Of a stretch of 64,000 nucleotides of DNA, positions 35,131-44,451 are shown piece after piece. The position numbers and the translations under genes were made by a program. Origin of the DNA: Winogradskyella aurantiaca (lineage in GTDB: Bacteria > Bacteroidota > Bacteroidia > Flavobacteriales > Flavobacteriaceae); the NCBI RefSeq assembly GCF_003362725.1, contig NZ_QKTV01000008.1:120707-184706 (forward strand). The letters run 5' to 3'. A model generated the notes under the pieces. That model saw only the letters and a list, made by a program, of their open reading frames with translations, searched no databases and had not been told where the DNA came from. Position 1 is the first letter of the stretch; the number at the start of each line of letters is the position of its first letter.

Positions 35131-36441
35131 ATGAAGACGATTGACAGTATCCCCATTACTAAAATATCGAGAGCCTCAAAATTAGTTTCAACCGGGGCTA
35201 AGGTTGGTGTCAATTACATCAAATACTATGGTGATAAGCTCGTTAATCCCCAAGAGGAAGCCAAGGAACGCTTAAACCAAAATAATGCTGAAGACATCTA
35301 TGACAGCCTAAAACAATTAAAAGGCAGTGCTTTAAAGGTAGCGCAGATGCTAAGTATGGAAAAGAGCATTTTACCTCAGGCCTATGTCGAGAAGTTTTCA
35401 TTATCTCAGTTTTCAGTACCGCCATTGTCACCACCATTGGTAATTAAAACGTTTAAAAAATATTTTGGGAAGCACCCCAATGATCTATATGATACTTTCA
35501 ATGCAACTTCAGTAAATGCCGCAAGTATTGGCCAAGTCCATACCGCGGATAAGGATGGGAAAAAGTTTGCTGTGAAAATCCAATACCCTGGAGTTGCAGA
35601 AAGTATCGCCTCAGACCTGGCTTTGGTAAAACCAATTGCCATTAAAATGTTTAATATCAAAGGAAAGGACTCTGATAAATATTTTAAAGAGGTAGAAGAT
35701 AAATTGGTTGAAGAAACCAACTATCTGCTGGAAATTAAACAGAGTAAGGCGGTTGTTGAGGCATGTAAACATATTCCCAACCTGAAGTTTCCTAATTATT
35801 ATGAAGAACTCTCTTCTGAGCGCATCATTACCATGGACTTCATGAAAGGCCAGCACTTATCTGAATTTGCACCCAATAATACTGATCAAGATCTATCTAA
35901 CAAACTCGGCCAAGCCTTGTGGGACTTCTATATGTTTCAAATCCATAAACTTAAAAAGGTACATGCAGATCCACATCCTGGTAACTTTCTTATATCTCCG
36001 GAGGGTAATTTAATAGCTCTTGATTTTGGTTGTATGAAGATCATTCCGGATGAATTTTACATCCCTTATTTTGAACTGGCTAGAAAAGAAAATCTAGAGA
36101 ACAATAAGTATTTCCTTGAGAAATTATACGAATTAGAAATTCTAAGAGCGGATGACAAGCCTGAAGAAGTTAAATTCTTTAGCAACATGTTTTATGAGTT
36201 ACTCAGTTTGTTCACTCAACCATTCCACAATGAAACTTTTGACTTTTCAGATCCTGAGTTTTTCGAAAAGGTTGGCGAAATGGGTCAGCGATATTCAAAA
36301 AGTACGGAACTGAGAAATATGAATGGCAATAGAGGCTCCAAACACTTTATTTATATCAATCGCACATTCTTTGGGCTTTACAATTTAATGTTTGACCTCA
36401 AAGCAGAAAATATACAGATCAACAACTTTAGTAATCTATAA
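35131..36441 (+). CDS. ABC1/UbiB (AarF)-family atypical kinase
   Basis: 436 residues. The family landmarks are present: a KxGQ-like motif reading 'ALKVAQMLSMEK' (Gly replaced by Ala), the Ala-rich nucleotide loop 'VNAASIGQVH', the lysine in 'FAVKIQYPG', and catalytic-loop 'VHADPHPGNFLIS' with 'ALDFGCMK'. The bacterial relatives support quinone biosynthesis or stress handling and show ATPase rather than classic protein-kinase activity. Here it lies four bases after the TetR gene in a photolyase operon, so a role in isoprenoid/quinone-related photoprotection is an inference from context. Confidence 0.88.
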   Translation: MKTIDSIPITKISRASKLVSTGAKVGVNYIKYYGDKLVNPQEEAKERLNQNNAEDIYDSLKQLKGSALKVAQMLSMEKSILPQAYVEKFSLSQFSVPPLSPPLVIKTFKKYFGKHPNDLYDTFNATSVNAASIGQVHTADKDGKKFAVKIQYPGVAESIASDLALVKPIAIKMFNIKGKDSDKYFKEVEDKLVEETNYLLEIKQSKAVVEACKHIPNLKFPNYYEELSSERIITMDFMKGQHLSEFAPNNTDQDLSNKLGQALWDFYMFQIHKLKKVHADPHPGNFLISPEGNLIALDFGCMKIIPDEFYIPYFELARKENLENNKYFLEKLYELEILRADDKPEEVKFFSNMFYELLSLFTQPFHNETFDFSDPEFFEKVGEMGQRYSKSTELRNMNGNRGSKHFIYINRTFFGLYNLMFDLKAENIQINNFSNL

Positions 36442-37079
36442 TGACCACCTTTACAGAACAGGACATCAACGGCATGCATCACCTGAATCGCATTAATCTT
36501 ATTAACAGCTGTTCTGGTTACAAATCTGCTAATTTGATTGGATCTAAGGGTTCAGATGGCGTATCAAATGTTGCAGTGTTTAGCTCAGTAACACATGTTG
36601 GATCTAACCCACCCCTTTTAGGGTTTTTTCTTAGACCAACTACTGTTCTTAGAAATACTTATGAAAACATAAAAGCTACTGGCAAATACACCATTAATCA
36701 TATCCATGAAGCCATAATAGAAGAAGCCCATCATACTTCTGCAAAATACGATTCCAGTATTTCCGAGTTTGATGTAACAGGTTTGGAAGAGACTTATATT
36801 GATGATTTTTATGCCCCATTTGTTGGAAGCAGCCCTGTAAAATTAGCAATGGAGTATGTCGATGAGTACTTTATTGATGCCAATGACACGATCTTGGTTC
36901 TCGGTAAAATTAAGTCCATTTATGTGGATGATCATCTCGTATCTAAAGACGGTTTTATAGACTTAAGTAAAGCTAATACCGCTACTGTGAATGGGTTGGA
37001 TGCTTATGCAGTACCAAAAACTAATGTTCGTCTTTGCTATCAACGTCCAAATCCAGTTTTTATAATATCTGATGATTAA
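36441..37079 (+). CDS. Flavin reductase-like FMN-binding protein
   Basis: 212 residues. 'HLNRINLINSCSGYKSANLIG' in outline, followed by 'GVSNVAVFSSVTHVGSNPPLLGFF', is the FMN-binding split-barrel pattern of the flavin reductase family. Such proteins reduce free flavin or act on small substrates with NAD(P)H. Its start overlaps the stop of the ABC1 gene (TAATG) and its end overlaps the next start in the same way. In an operon with several FAD photolyases it may supply reduced flavin, which is an inference. Confidence 0.83.
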   Translation: MTTFTEQDINGMHHLNRINLINSCSGYKSANLIGSKGSDGVSNVAVFSSVTHVGSNPPLLGFFLRPTTVLRNTYENIKATGKYTINHIHEAIIEEAHHTSAKYDSSISEFDVTGLEETYIDDFYAPFVGSSPVKLAMEYVDEYFIDANDTILVLGKIKSIYVDDHLVSKDGFIDLSKANTATVNGLDAYAVPKTNVRLCYQRPNPVFIISDD

Positions 37080-38500
37080 TGCGTATTCTTATCACAGGAA
37101 CGACTGGCTATATTGCCAAAAGGCTAGCGCTACGTTTGCTAGAAGATGACCATGAATTGGTCTGCTGTGTTCGTGATCTCGAACGTATTCCTGATGAAAT
37201 CGAGAACCACCCTAATATCGAATACATAAAAGTTGATTTCCTTGACATCACCGGTGTCGAATTACCTAAAAATATTGAGGCTGCCTATTATCTCATTCAT
37301 TCGATGAGTAGCGCGGAAGGCGATTTTAATGCATTAGAACAAACCTGTGCTCATAATTTCAAAAGCTTAGTTGAAAACACCAATTGCGAGCAGGTCATTT
37401 ACCTCAGCGGTATTGTTAATGACCAATCCCTCTCCAAACATTTGCAGTCCCGCTATGAGGTTGAACAAACTTTAAGGTCAAAACGCTATGCCCTAACCAC
37501 CTTCAGAGCAGGGATTATTGTTGGTAGTGGTAGTGCTTCGTTTGAAATTATTAGAGATATTGTTGAAAAGCTACCTGTGATGGTAACCCCTAAATGGTTG
37601 AACACCAAATCTCAACCTATTGGCATCAGAGATGTTCTAACATTTTTATCCGGTGGATTAAAAAAAAGGTCGCTATACAATAAATCTTACGACATCATAG
37701 GACCCGAAGTCTTAACTTATAAAGAAATGCTGCTTCAATTTGGAGAGGTCAGAGGACTTAAACGCTACATCTGGACTTTACCAGTACTTACACCAAAACT
37801 CTCTTCTTACTGGCTCTATTTTGTGACCTCAACCTCATTTCCTTTGGCAAGTGCACTGGTGGACAGTATGAAAGTTGAAGTCATTGGAAAGCCATCAAAA
37901 ATCAACGCTATTATTGGAATTGAACCAATGACCTATAAACAGGCCGTAGATTTAGCTTTTCAAAAAATACAACAAAACGCCGTAGTATCTAGTTGGAAAG
38001 ATGCAGTGAGTAGTGGGTTGTTTAGAGATCCATTATCCAAACATATCGAATTGCCTCATTTTGGCTGCTTTAAAGATGTGAGGTCGCGAAAGATTGTTGA
38101 CGAACGGTATACCCTTGAGAAAATTTGGAGTATTGGTGGTGACAATGGCTGGTACAGTTTTAATTGGTTATGGAGATTACGAGGTTATGCAGATAAATTA
38201 TTTGGTGGAGTTGGTTTACGACGCGGTAGAACCCACGAAGACTATCTAGAACCAGGTGATCCTTTGGATTTCTGGAGAGTATTATTTGCAGATAAGGAAG
38301 AAAAACGACTCCTCCTATTTGCGGAAATGAAACTCCCAGGAGAAGCTTGGTTGGAGTTTAAAATTGTTAAAAACCGACTGTTCCAAAGAGCAGTATTTAG
38401 ACCTAAAGGTGTATGGGGACGTTTGTATTGGTACATGGTACTCCCCTTTCACGCATTTGTTTTTAAAGGAATGATTAATGCTTTAATCAATACCAAATGA
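37079..38500 (+). CDS. NAD(P)-binding SDR-type protein with C-terminal DUF2867 domain
   Basis: 473 residues. The N-terminal atypical-SDR fingerprint '[19 protein letters not shown]' is followed by '[14 protein letters not shown]', 'YLSGIVND' and '[17 protein letters not shown]'. The C-terminal 160 residues ('[20 protein letters not shown]', then '[18 protein letters not shown]') are DUF2867, a START-like ligand-binding fold. This fusion is frequently found beside photolyase genes. Function is unknown, with a hydrophobic or flavin-like ligand possible. Its stop overlaps the DUF2256 start (ATGA). Confidence 0.88.
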   Translation: MRILITGTTGYIAKRLALRLLEDDHELVCCVRDLERIPDEIENHPNIEYIKVDFLDITGVELPKNIEAAYYLIHSMSSAEGDFNALEQTCAHNFKSLVENTNCEQVIYLSGIVNDQSLSKHLQSRYEVEQTLRSKRYALTTFRAGIIVGSGSASFEIIRDIVEKLPVMVTPKWLNTKSQPIGIRDVLTFLSGGLKKRSLYNKSYDIIGPEVLTYKEMLLQFGEVRGLKRYIWTLPVLTPKLSSYWLYFVTSTSFPLASALVDSMKVEVIGKPSKINAIIGIEPMTYKQAVDLAFQKIQQNAVVSSWKDAVSSGLFRDPLSKHIELPHFGCFKDVRSRKIVDERYTLEKIWSIGGDNGWYSFNWLWRLRGYADKLFGGVGLRRGRTHEDYLEPGDPLDFWRVLFADKEEKRLLLFAEMKLPGEAWLEFKIVKNRLFQRAVFRPKGVWGRLYWYMVLPFHAFVFKGMINALINTK

Positions 38501-38634
38501 AAGGGGTTAAAAAGGCGAACCTACCTACCAAGATATGCCCCGTATGCAAGCGACCATTCACTTGGCGCAAAAAATGGGAGAACAATTGGGAACATGTGAA
38601 ATATTGTAGTAAAAAATGCAGAACACAACACTAA
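38497..38634 (+). CDS. DUF2256 small zinc-ribbon-like protein
   Basis: 45 residues with four cysteines in a CPVC...CSKKC arrangement and the diagnostic '[21 protein letters not shown]' core (positions 18-38), which identifies DUF2256. The family is small, probably zinc-binding, and commonly encoded next to photolyase/cryptochrome genes; no activity is known. The ATG overlaps the previous stop and the 3' end overlaps the cry-DASH start by 19 bases, so it is translationally embedded in the operon. Confidence 0.9.
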   Translation: MKGVKKANLPTKICPVCKRPFTWRKKWENNWEHVKYCSKKCRTQH

Positions 38635-39926
38635 AAACAGGCTTGATCTGGTATAGAAACGATTTAAGAACAAGAGATCAACAGTCTCTAAGTTTTGCCA
38701 CCAATGAATGTGATCGGGTTATTGCCTTGTACTGCATTGATCCAAGATATTTTGAAACGACAGAATTCGGTTTCAAAAAAACTGAAAAATTTCGAGCCAA
38801 ATTTTTACTGGAAACGATCAATGATTTGAAGGTTCAATTAAATCAGTTAAATATCGATCTATTCGTTTTTCATGACCGTCCAGAAAATATCATAGCAGAC
38901 TTTTGTGAAACTTATGAAGTAGGGGCTTTGTATCTTCAGAAAGAATGGACCTCTGAAGAACTTGTGGTTTCAAACAAGGTGAAAAACTCCATCCAACCTA
39001 CCATTAAATGGGTTGAGTCTTTTGATCAGTTTCTGTTCCATCCAGATGACATCAACATACCCGTTTCGAACATTCCACAAGTGTATACAGTGTTTAGAAA
39101 AAAACTAGAAAAGTATGTAGATGTACGACAAGAAGCGGTCCCAGCAAAAATGCCACCAGAAAACAGGATCAAAGTCAAAACTCAAATCCCACAATTAAAC
39201 GACTTAGGATTCTCAGATTATAAAATATCCGAAAGTACAGCTTTCCCTTTTAACGGTGGTGGGACCGAAGCTTACAAGCGTCTCAATAACTATTTCTTCA
39301 AATCAAAAAAGCTCGGGGTTTACAAGAAGACTCGTAACGGTTTATTAGGAAAAGACTACAGTTCTAAATTTTCTCCCTGGCTCGCTAATGGCAGTATATC
39401 TGCAAAATCTATTTATTGGCAGGTTAAAAATTTTGAAACTAGCAACTTTAAAAATCAATCGACTTACTGGTTGGTATTTGAACTAATTTGGAGAGATTAC
39501 TTTAAATACATTTCGCTAAAACATGGGAACCAGATTTTTAAACTAGAAGGCATCCTTAAAAAGGATTACCAATGGTCCTCTAATCCAAACCTGGTTGAGA
39601 AATGGATCCATGGTGAAACACGATCTGATTTTGTTAATGCCAACATGATCGAATTAAAAGAAACTGGTTGGATGAGTAATCGAGGTAGGCAAAATGTCGC
39701 CTCATTTTTTGCAAAGGATCTTGAGCTGGATTGGCGAATAGGCGCAGCGTATTTTGAGTCTCAACTATTAGATTATGATGTTCATAGTAATTATGGTAAT
39801 TGGATGTATGTAGCCGGAGTTGGGAATGATCCAAGAGACCGGAAGTTTAATGTAGACCTCCAAGCCGAACGATACGATTCCACTGGAAAGTACAGAAGGC
39901 AATGGCTACAAACCACACTCTTTTAA
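38616..39926 (+). CDS. DASH-type cryptochrome / photolyase
   Basis: 436 residues. The N-terminal antenna-binding alpha/beta domain begins '[17 protein letters not shown]'. The FAD domain contains '[16 protein letters not shown]', '[16 protein letters not shown]', '[11 protein letters not shown]' and the DASH-specific '[20 protein letters not shown]', with the Trp and Asn of the flavin pocket intact. Cry-DASH proteins repair cyclobutane dimers in single-stranded or looped DNA and may have signalling roles, using FAD and a folate antenna. Length is slightly below plant members because there is no C-terminal extension. Confidence 0.95.
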   Translation: MQNTTLKTGLIWYRNDLRTRDQQSLSFATNECDRVIALYCIDPRYFETTEFGFKKTEKFRAKFLLETINDLKVQLNQLNIDLFVFHDRPENIIADFCETYEVGALYLQKEWTSEELVVSNKVKNSIQPTIKWVESFDQFLFHPDDINIPVSNIPQVYTVFRKKLEKYVDVRQEAVPAKMPPENRIKVKTQIPQLNDLGFSDYKISESTAFPFNGGGTEAYKRLNNYFFKSKKLGVYKKTRNGLLGKDYSSKFSPWLANGSISAKSIYWQVKNFETSNFKNQSTYWLVFELIWRDYFKYISLKHGNQIFKLEGILKKDYQWSSNPNLVEKWIHGETRSDFVNANMIELKETGWMSNRGRQNVASFFAKDLELDWRIGAAYFESQLLDYDVHSNYGNWMYVAGVGNDPRDRKFNVDLQAERYDSTGKYRRQWLQTTLF

Positions 39927-39934
39927 ATCTTATT

Positions 39935-41410
39935 ATGTCCCAAGCCCTTATTCTATTTCCGCACCAATTATTTAAGAACCTGCCTATTGAAGATACCAAG
40001 ACAAGTATCTATCTAGTAGAAGAATTTTTATTTTTTAAGCAGTTTCCATTCCATAAACAAAAACTTCAATTCCACAGGGCGACTATGAAAGCCTATGAGG
40101 CGCACTTAATTGTGTCTGGATTTCAAGTACACTATATCAATTCTAATGATAGAACCTCAGACATACGACTTTTAATTCAGCAATTAAAATCAAATGGGTT
40201 AGACCAACTTCACTTTATTGATCCTACAGACTATTGGTTAGAAAGACGCATCTATCGAAGTTCTGAAGGACTTGACATTGTTTGGTACGATAACCCCTTA
40301 TTTCTAAACACAAAGGAAGAATTAAGTGGTTTCTTTAAACCTCAAAAGAAAAAATTCTTTCAGACAGCTTTCTACAAGGAACAGAGAAAATCGAGACAGA
40401 TTTTAATGAATAACTCAGAACCTGAAGGTGGGCGATGGACCTATGATACGGATAATCGCAAAAAGTACCCAAAGAACAAAATTCCACCTGTGGTTAGTTT
40501 CCCAGTCCAAAGTAAGTACCACAAGGAGGCTAAAACTTATGTCGAAACCTATTTTAAAGAGAATTATGGGGACTTTAATGATTTTCTTGCCTATCCGGTT
40601 GATTTTGCTGAAGCCAATGATTGGCTAGATCAATTTCTAGAGCAACGTTTTCACGAATTCGGTACATATGAAGATGCAATCGTCAAAGAAGAACACCTGT
40701 TAAACCACAGCCTCTTATCACCACTTATCAATGTTGGATTGTTACTACCCGGACAAGTGATCGATAAAGCCATTAGGTACGCCAGATCAAATAACATCCC
40801 AATCAATTCCACAGAAGGGTTTGTGAGACAAATTCTAGGATGGCGCGAGTTTATAAGAGGAGTTTATGAAGTCAAGGGAACCGAAGAACGCACCAAAAAC
40901 TTCTGGGGGTTTACAAGAAAAATACCCACCTCATTCTATAATGGCACCACAGGTATAGCTCCAATTGATGATTGCATTAAGAAAATTCTAAAAACCGGAT
41001 ATGCCCATCATATCGAGCGTTTAATGATCTTGGGAAATTTCATGGTATTATGTGAATTTGATCCTAACGCTGTTTATCAATGGTTCATGGAGTTATTTAT
41101 AGATGCCTACGATTGGGTAATGGTTCCCAATGTATATGGCATGAGCTTGTATGCAGATGGTGGATTAATGTCTACCAAACCTTATATAAGCTCAAGTAAC
41201 TACATTATGAAAATGAGCAATTATGGTAAAGGAGATTGGCAAGCCACTTGGGACGGACTATTCTGGGCATTTATGGACAAACATCGAGATTTCTTCCTCA
41301 GTAATCCACGCTTAGGTATGCTGATTAGAACCTTTGACAAAATGAATCCAGAAACAAAGGAAAGGCATCTGTCCAACGCACAGTTGTTTTTAAATGAATT
41401 GGACCAATGA
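39935..41410 (+). CDS. FeS-BCP / prokaryotic (6-4) photolyase relative lacking three cluster cysteines
   Basis: 491 residues from the ATG at 39935 (eight bases after the cry-DASH stop; an in-frame ATG at 39902 would add 11 residues). 'LILFPHQLF' at the N-terminus, 'EGFVRQILGWREFIRGVY', 'TGYAHHIERLMILGNFMVL', 'WVMVPNVYGMSLYADGGLMSTKPY' in outline and 'SSSNYIMKMSNY' are hallmarks of the PhrB/CryB lineage. In that lineage four cysteines hold a [4Fe-4S] cluster. Here C347 ('IDDCI') remains, but the loop after Y430 reads GKGDWQATWDGLFWAF with no cysteine. A cluster is therefore not expected. Likely still an FAD protein acting on (6-4) lesions or as a photoreceptor. Confidence 0.88.
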   Translation: MSQALILFPHQLFKNLPIEDTKTSIYLVEEFLFFKQFPFHKQKLQFHRATMKAYEAHLIVSGFQVHYINSNDRTSDIRLLIQQLKSNGLDQLHFIDPTDYWLERRIYRSSEGLDIVWYDNPLFLNTKEELSGFFKPQKKKFFQTAFYKEQRKSRQILMNNSEPEGGRWTYDTDNRKKYPKNKIPPVVSFPVQSKYHKEAKTYVETYFKENYGDFNDFLAYPVDFAEANDWLDQFLEQRFHEFGTYEDAIVKEEHLLNHSLLSPLINVGLLLPGQVIDKAIRYARSNNIPINSTEGFVRQILGWREFIRGVYEVKGTEERTKNFWGFTRKIPTSFYNGTTGIAPIDDCIKKILKTGYAHHIERLMILGNFMVLCEFDPNAVYQWFMELFIDAYDWVMVPNVYGMSLYADGGLMSTKPYISSSNYIMKMSNYGKGDWQATWDGLFWAFMDKHRDFFLSNPRLGMLIRTFDKMNPETKERHLSNAQLFLNELDQ

Positions 41411-42897
41411 ATTCAAAAGAATCGATAGCAGTAGTTTGGTTAAAGCGCGATCTACGACTGGATGATAACGAGTCCATTTATAGAGCCTTAAAATCAGGGC
41501 AGCGTGTTTTACTCTTGTATGTTTTTGAAAACTTGTTACTCAATGACACCCACTACAGTGAGCGTCATTTTAATTTTATCAAGCAATCCCTAAGTGATTT
41601 AAACGCACGCCTGAAACCTTACAATACGCAAGTTCTATCAGTGGTGTCTGACTTATCCAGTGCCTTTAATCAAATTCAGTCAATTTTTAAAGTTGAAAAA
41701 GTCTATTCGCATGTAGAGACTGGCTTGTTGGTAACTTATAATAGAGACAAGGAATTTAAGCGCTATTGCCGGAATAACTTTATTCAATGGATTGAGAGCA
41801 AAAATAACGGTGTAGAAAGAGGATTAGTTAATAGAGACAATTGGTTTGAAAACTGGGAAGACTACATGTCTCAATCGCAATTTGAATTCAAACCAAAAGC
41901 AGAACAGTTTGTATCAAATATGCAAATCCAACAAATTTATGAACTGTTAAGCCCAATGGACTTAAGTACTAAAATCGATAAACGTTTTCAACACGGTGGC
42001 ACTACCTATGCCTGGAAATATGCTCGGAGTTTTTTCGAATCAAGGCATAAGAGCTACATGTTTGACATTTCAAAACCCGAAGATTCTAGAACAAGTTGCA
42101 GTCGCTTATCGCCTTACATTGCTTGGGGAAACGTATCTATCCGTCAAGTATTCCAAAAAGCTCAGGAATTAAAAGAGCAAAGCAATGAAAAGAAACACCT
42201 TGGTGCCTTTATATCAAGACTGCGGTGGCAGGCACATTTCATTCAAAAATTTGAGATGGAACACACTATGGAGGAGGCCAGCGTTAACAAGGGTTATCAT
42301 AAACTTAAGAAAAAAATATCTCTGGAATATCAAAAAGCATGGGAAGAAGGCCAAACCGGCTTCCCTCTAGTAGATGCTAGTATGCGTTGTCTTATTGAAA
42401 CAGGTTATGTGAATTTTAGAATGCGTGCTATGTTGGTATCCTTTTTCACCCACCTACTATGGCAGCCCTGGCAGAATGCTAGTGCTCATTTATCGCGACA
42501 GTTTTTAGATTTTGAACCAGGTATCCATTTTCCACAATTGCAAATGCAGGCTGGTGAAACCGGGATTAATAATCTAAGAATTTACAATCCCACTGTTAAC
42601 GGTTTAAAACACGACGCAGATGCCACCTTTATTAGGAAGTGGGTTCCAGAGCTTGCTGAATTACCAACAGCATTTGTACATGAACCATACCTCCTGACAG
42701 AACTTGAACAACAGCTTTTTAATTTTAAACTTGGAAAAGATTACCCATTCCCTATTGTAGATATTAAGGAAAATAGAAAACGCGCTAGCGATATTCTTTG
42801 GAACATGAAAAGAGATCCAGAGGTTCTTAATGAAAGTAAACGCATCCTTAACCGACATACTATAAGGGATCGCAATCGTATGTTAAGCAGTGACTAA
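41407..42897 (+). CDS. Divergent photolyase/cryptochrome homologue
   Basis: 496 residues. The N-terminal domain is clearly photolyase-like ('AVVWLKRDLRLDDNESIYRAL') and the FAD domain keeps 'TSCSRLSPYIAWGNVSIRQV', 'TGFPLVDASMRCLIETGYVNFRMRAM' in outline and 'RIYNP'. The segment that normally reads NVGNWQW is replaced by 'HFPQLQMQ' (about 374-381), which removes the flavin-facing Asn and the Trp of the electron-transfer triad. 'RLRWQAHFIQKFEME' is also unusual. The protein belongs to a clade outside the standard CPD, (6-4) and DASH classes; repair activity is doubtful, so a sensory or accessory role is possible. Start overlaps the previous stop (ATGA). Confidence 0.85.
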   Translation: MNSKESIAVVWLKRDLRLDDNESIYRALKSGQRVLLLYVFENLLLNDTHYSERHFNFIKQSLSDLNARLKPYNTQVLSVVSDLSSAFNQIQSIFKVEKVYSHVETGLLVTYNRDKEFKRYCRNNFIQWIESKNNGVERGLVNRDNWFENWEDYMSQSQFEFKPKAEQFVSNMQIQQIYELLSPMDLSTKIDKRFQHGGTTYAWKYARSFFESRHKSYMFDISKPEDSRTSCSRLSPYIAWGNVSIRQVFQKAQELKEQSNEKKHLGAFISRLRWQAHFIQKFEMEHTMEEASVNKGYHKLKKKISLEYQKAWEEGQTGFPLVDASMRCLIETGYVNFRMRAMLVSFFTHLLWQPWQNASAHLSRQFLDFEPGIHFPQLQMQAGETGINNLRIYNPTVNGLKHDADATFIRKWVPELAELPTAFVHEPYLLTELEQQLFNFKLGKDYPFPIVDIKENRKRASDILWNMKRDPEVLNESKRILNRHTIRDRNRMLSSD

Positions 42898-42947
42898 TGC
42901 CCTTTAATCGGGCCAATTCAGTGAATCCATAATTATCTGTTAATTTT

Positions 42948-42977
42948 TGTTTAACCATATCCTAAATAAGTTAAACA
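42948..42977. promoter_or_regulatory. 30-bp palindromic operator upstream of the second photolyase operon
   Basis: TGTTTAAC (42948-42955), 14-base spacer, GTTAAACA (42970-42977), then five bases and TATATTTG (42983-42990). Arms, spacer length and distance to the -7 box are identical to the element at 34409. The spacers differ in sequence apart from a shared start (C, A/T, TATC), which points to selection on the arms. Confidence 0.72.
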
Positions 42978-42982
42978 TTCTT

Positions 42983-42990
42983 TATATTTG
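42983..42990 (+). promoter_or_regulatory. -7 promoter box of the second photolyase operon
   Basis: TATATTTG, exact match to TANNTTTG. It lies eight bases before the ATG of the first gene, so the transcript would be nearly leaderless. No correctly spaced TTG is present; the palindrome occupies that region. Confidence 0.55.
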
Positions 42991-42998
42991 ATAAGGAT

Positions 42999-43430
42999 AT
43001 GGTATTAAACACGACACATTACAACAAAGATCACAAGCAAATAATTGAAGATTTGGTGGGAGCGCCTTTCTCTTTTATGCAGCGATTACGAATGAATGGT
43101 ATTGGGTCTAAAAGAATGATTGTAGATGAAGTTAGTCCTAACCTTACGTCATTAATGAACATAGTTTCTGATTTGAATTATGCAAATATTGAATTACGAC
43201 CAAAAGGAATCTTGATTATGATTAATAAGGGTCTTAAAAACTTTACTTGGATAATCCCATATTACCAATTGGTTATTTATAAGGTAAATGGATCTAGTAT
43301 TCATGCTCAGGGCAAATACATACATTTTAGAAATAACAAAACGTTTAAGGAGAATAAAAAGTTCTTCGATAAACTACTAGATGAGAAAGTGAAGTATGAT
43401 ATGGATTTTGGTATGCCTCAAACTGTATGA
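42999..43430 (+). CDS. Uncharacterised protein, first gene of the second photolyase operon
   Basis: 143 residues, cytosolic, with alternating hydrophobic strands in the second half ('ELRPKGILIMINKGLKNFTW', 'YQLVIYKVNGSSIHAQGKYI') suggesting a beta-barrel or PH-like fold. I do not recognise a named family. It is directly behind the shared palindromic operator, and its stop overlaps the TIGR03643 start, which ties it to photoprotection by position only. Confidence 0.72.
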   Translation: MVLNTTHYNKDHKQIIEDLVGAPFSFMQRLRMNGIGSKRMIVDEVSPNLTSLMNIVSDLNYANIELRPKGILIMINKGLKNFTWIIPYYQLVIYKVNGSSIHAQGKYIHFRNNKTFKENKKFFDKLLDEKVKYDMDFGMPQTV

Positions 43431-43699
43431 TTATGCAACAAAAAGAAATCGATCGCGTCATAGAAATGGCTTGGGAAGATCGCACTCCGTTTGACGCTAT
43501 TTTATATCAGTTTAATCTAAAAGAGCAGGATGTTATTACCCTAATGAGAAGGGAGCTTAAACCAAAAAGTTTTAAGCTATGGAGAGCTCGAGTACAAGGC
43601 AGATCAACGAAACACAGTAAAAAAAGAAACTTTGAAGCTGGCAGGTTCAAATGTTCACGCCAGCGGACAATTTCAAATAACTCTATTTCAAAACGATAA
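43427..43699 (+). CDS. TIGR03643-family small protein
   Basis: 90 residues. The diagnostic core is 'EIDRVIEMAWEDRTPFDAI', followed by 'LKPKSFKLWRARVQGR', a conserved helical protein of the TIGR03643 family that co-occurs with photolyase and DUF2256 genes. The C-terminal 25 residues are basic and Ser/Arg-rich, which could contact nucleic acid. The function is unknown. The ATG overlaps the upstream stop (ATGA); a second ATG two codons later is an alternative start. Confidence 0.85.
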   Translation: MIMQQKEIDRVIEMAWEDRTPFDAILYQFNLKEQDVITLMRRELKPKSFKLWRARVQGRSTKHSKKRNFEAGRFKCSRQRTISNNSISKR

Positions 43700-43755
43700 A
43701 CCTGTGCTTTGATTTAGACTTAGAGAACCTAAAGACAGCACGTTAAAAAGATTTT

Positions 43756-44448
43756 ATGAAGACAGAAACTTTAACAAAAAAAAATGGCCATTACCTTAAC
43801 GGCTTAAGTATAGAGGACATTGGTGATGACCATCTCTTCACTGGATTGGATACCCCAATGAAAGCCAATGCATTTGACATGTCTGATGCAGAAAAGAAAG
43901 AACGGATATCTATTCTTTTTTCCGAAATCATGGATGTGTTGGGTCTCGATTTAAACGATGATTCCTTAAAGGGAACCCCAGATCGAGTGGCAAAAATGTA
44001 TATCGAGGAAATCTTTTCAGGTTTGGACCCAAAAAACAAACCTAAAGTAGCCCTATTCGATAACAAATATCAGTACAACCAAATGCTGGTTGAAAAAGAC
44101 ATAACGTTTTACAGCAATTGTGAACATCATTTCGTTCCTATTATGGGAAAAGCCCATGTCGCCTATATTTCATCAGGTAAGGTGATTGGATTATCGAAGC
44201 TGAATAGAATAGTACAATATTATGCCAAACGACCTCAGGTACAAGAACGCCTTACGAATCAAATAGCAAATGAGCTCAAGGAGGTTTTAGGAACTGAAGA
44301 TATTGCGGTGATTATCGATGCCAAGCATTTATGTGTTTCCTCAAGAGGGGTAAAAGATGATACCTCCGCTACAGTTACCACCTATTACGGTGGAGCCTTC
44401 AATACACCACAAAAAATAAATGAACTGTTGAACTATATAAATAACTAA
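43756..44448 (+). CDS. folE: GTP cyclohydrolase I
   Basis: 230 residues. Zinc ligands are in 'SNCEHHFVPIMGKAHVAY' (Cys and His) and 'DAKHLCVSSRGVKDD' (second Cys), and 'KGTPDRVAKMY' and 'GLSKLNRIVQYYAKRPQVQE' in outline complete the active site. The enzyme turns GTP into 7,8-dihydroneopterin triphosphate, the first step to folate and pterins. Being in a photolyase operon, it may raise supply of the folate/pterin antenna chromophore for cry-DASH and class I photolyase; a housekeeping copy may exist elsewhere. N-terminal extension of about 40 residues relative to E. coli. Confidence 0.95.
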   Translation: MKTETLTKKNGHYLNGLSIEDIGDDHLFTGLDTPMKANAFDMSDAEKKERISILFSEIMDVLGLDLNDDSLKGTPDRVAKMYIEEIFSGLDPKNKPKVALFDNKYQYNQMLVEKDITFYSNCEHHFVPIMGKAHVAYISSGKVIGLSKLNRIVQYYAKRPQVQERLTNQIANELKEVLGTEDIAVIIDAKHLCVSSRGVKDDTSATVTTYYGGAFNTPQKINELLNYINN

Positions 44449-44451
44449 GCT

